Origin: Bacteroides sp. | Lineage (GTDB): Bacteria; Bacteroidota; Bacteroidia; Bacteroidales; Bacteroidaceae | Length of the DNA: 6,622 bases | Assembly (NCBI GenBank): GCA_019417975.1 | Contig: DYCT01000022.1 | Location: forward strand, 6,279-12,900 | Direction: 5' to 3' | In this document: piece after piece, positions 5,727 through 6,622 of the stretch | How the letters are laid out: each line of letters starts with the position of its first letter | How positions within the stretch are numbered: the first letter of the stretch is position 1 | The notes under the pieces: model-generated | What the model was told of the DNA's origin: nothing | The model's database searches: none | What the model saw: only the letters and a program-made list of their open reading frames with translations | Position numbers and translations under genes: made by a program

Positions 5727-6622
5727 ATGGTAATAAAGCGTAAAATTATCAACGACCCTGTTTTCGGATTCATCAGCATCCCAACAGGGTTGCTTTATAA
5801 TATTGTCCGCCATCCTTTCCTACAACGTCTTAACCGAATCCGACAAGTAGGACTCTCATCGGTAGTGTATCCCGGTGCTCAACACACCCGCTTCCAACAC
5901 TCATTGGGCGCTTTCCACTTGATGAGCGAAGCCATCAAACACCTTGCCGCTAAAGGTAATTTCATCTTCGACAGTGAAGCCGAAGCTGTACAAATAGCCA
6001 TTCTGCTGCACGATGTAGGTCACGGTCCTTTCTCGCATGTATTGGAAGACACCATCGTCAAAGGTATCAGCCATGAAGAAATATCGCTGATGCTCATGGA
6101 GCAAATGAATAAAGAGATGAATGGGCAACTGACGCTTGCCATCCAAATATTCAAAGACGAATATCCTAAAAAGTTCCTACATCAACTTGTCAGCGGACAA
6201 CTGGATATGGACCGTCTTGATTACCTTCGCCGTGACAGTTTCTATACCGGTGTAAGCGAAGGAAATATAGGCTCTGCACGCATCATCCAAATGCTTGATG
6301 TGAAGGACGACCAATTGGTAGTGGAGGCCAAAGGCATCTATTCGATAGAAAACTTTCTCACCGCCCGCCGACTGATGTACTGGCAGGTATATCTACACAA
6401 GACCTCGGTAGCCTACGAACGTATGCTCATCAGCGCCCTACTCCGTGCTAAAGAATTGGCCGGTCAAGGAATCGAACTTTTTGCTTCGCCAGCCTTACGC
6501 TTCTTCCTCTACCAAGACATTGACCGCGAACGGTTCATGGCCGATCCGAAGTGTCTCGATAATTATATTTTGCTCGATGACAACGACATTTGGACTTCCT
6601 TGAAAGTTTGGGCCGGACATCC
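5727..6622 (+). CDS. HD-domain phosphohydrolase, dNTPase-like (partial, runs off the right edge)
   Basis: The frame opens at ATG 5727, 9 bp after the pyrF stop, and stays open for 298 codons to the end of the window. The N-terminus KIINDPVFGFI with HPFLQRLNRIRQVG (29-42) matches the HD superfamily of dGTPase-like hydrolases (COG1078/YdhJ type). Metal ligands are visible in order: RFQHSLG (55-61, His58), the HD pair in LLHDVGHGPFSH (93-104; His95, Asp96) and LDMDRLDYLRRD (159-170, a conserved acidic motif), followed by FYTGV (172-176). Studied relatives hydrolyse (d)NTPs, some under allosteric nucleotide control, so a role in nucleotide pool control is plausible beside pyrF. The substrate cannot be read from the sequence. 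The C-terminal part is missing (family about 400-450 residues). From memory, lpxD and other lipid A genes follow it in Bacteroides. Confidence 0.93.
   Translation, partial: MVIKRKIINDPVFGFISIPTGLLYNIVRHPFLQRLNRIRQVGLSSVVYPGAQHTRFQHSLGAFHLMSEAIKHLAAKGNFIFDSEAEAVQIAILLHDVGHGPFSHVLEDTIVKGISHEEISLMLMEQMNKEMNGQLTLAIQIFKDEYPKKFLHQLVSGQLDMDRLDYLRRDSFYTGVSEGNIGSARIIQMLDVKDDQLVVEAKGIYSIENFLTARRLMYWQVYLHKTSVAYERMLISALLRAKELAGQGIELFASPALRFFLYQDIDRERFMADPKCLDNYILLDDNDIWTSLKVWAGH

Noticed and set aside
1..6622. A novel defence, mobile or biosynthetic system
   Set aside because: All recognised genes are conserved housekeeping or ordinary enzyme families on one strand with uniform composition. There are no transposase, integrase, toxin-antitoxin, repeat array or tRNA-flanked insertion signs.

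Overview
This window reads as ordinary core chromosome from a Bacteroidales bacterium, most likely Bacteroides, Phocaeicola or a close relative. The evidence is the protein styles (a long, divergent PurM; an RF1 with an SGGAGGQNVNKVES-type GGQ loop; a group 2 PyrF), the absence of Shine-Dalgarno sequences before most starts, and a Bacteroides-type promoter (ATTG, 19 bp, TAACTTTG) ahead of purM. All recognised genes lie on the + strand. No RNA gene, insertion sequence, CRISPR array or defence-type cassette was seen. The genus is inferred from motifs and remembered gene order, not from a database search.

Region 1 (1-1758): the last few codons of an upstream gene (possibly menG/ubiE), then aroE (shikimate dehydrogenase), then 12 bp later a membrane-anchored alpha/beta hydrolase of unknown substrate. 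The spacing suggests one transcript. No clear terminator follows the hydrolase.

Region 2 (1759-3146): a 151-bp gap carrying a good Bacteroides promoter, then purM (AIR synthetase of purine synthesis), closed by a strong hairpin with a perfect 11-bp stem. purM looks like a single-gene transcription unit.

Region 3 (3147-3436): about 290 bp without a confident gene. It is AT-rich and holds three short palindromes and a 41-codon open stretch lacking an ATG that ends at 3358. It could be a gene remnant, a tiny unannotated ORF or chance.

Region 4 (3437-6622): a predicted 89-residue three-helix membrane protein, prfA (peptide chain release factor 1), pyrF (orotidine 5'-phosphate decarboxylase) and an HD-domain phosphohydrolase that runs off the right edge. 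Gaps of 50, 23 and 9 bp suggest an operon, at least for prfA-pyrF-HD. It mixes translation termination, UMP synthesis and a probable nucleotide phosphohydrolase. From memory of Bacteroides genomes, the HD gene is usually followed by lipid A genes (lpxD and others), but that lies outside the window.

The window is mostly well-known housekeeping biology. The parts worth a second look are the 3147-3436 region, the small membrane protein, the A10 tract inside the purM promoter spacer, the divergent PurM and the uncharacterised hydrolase.
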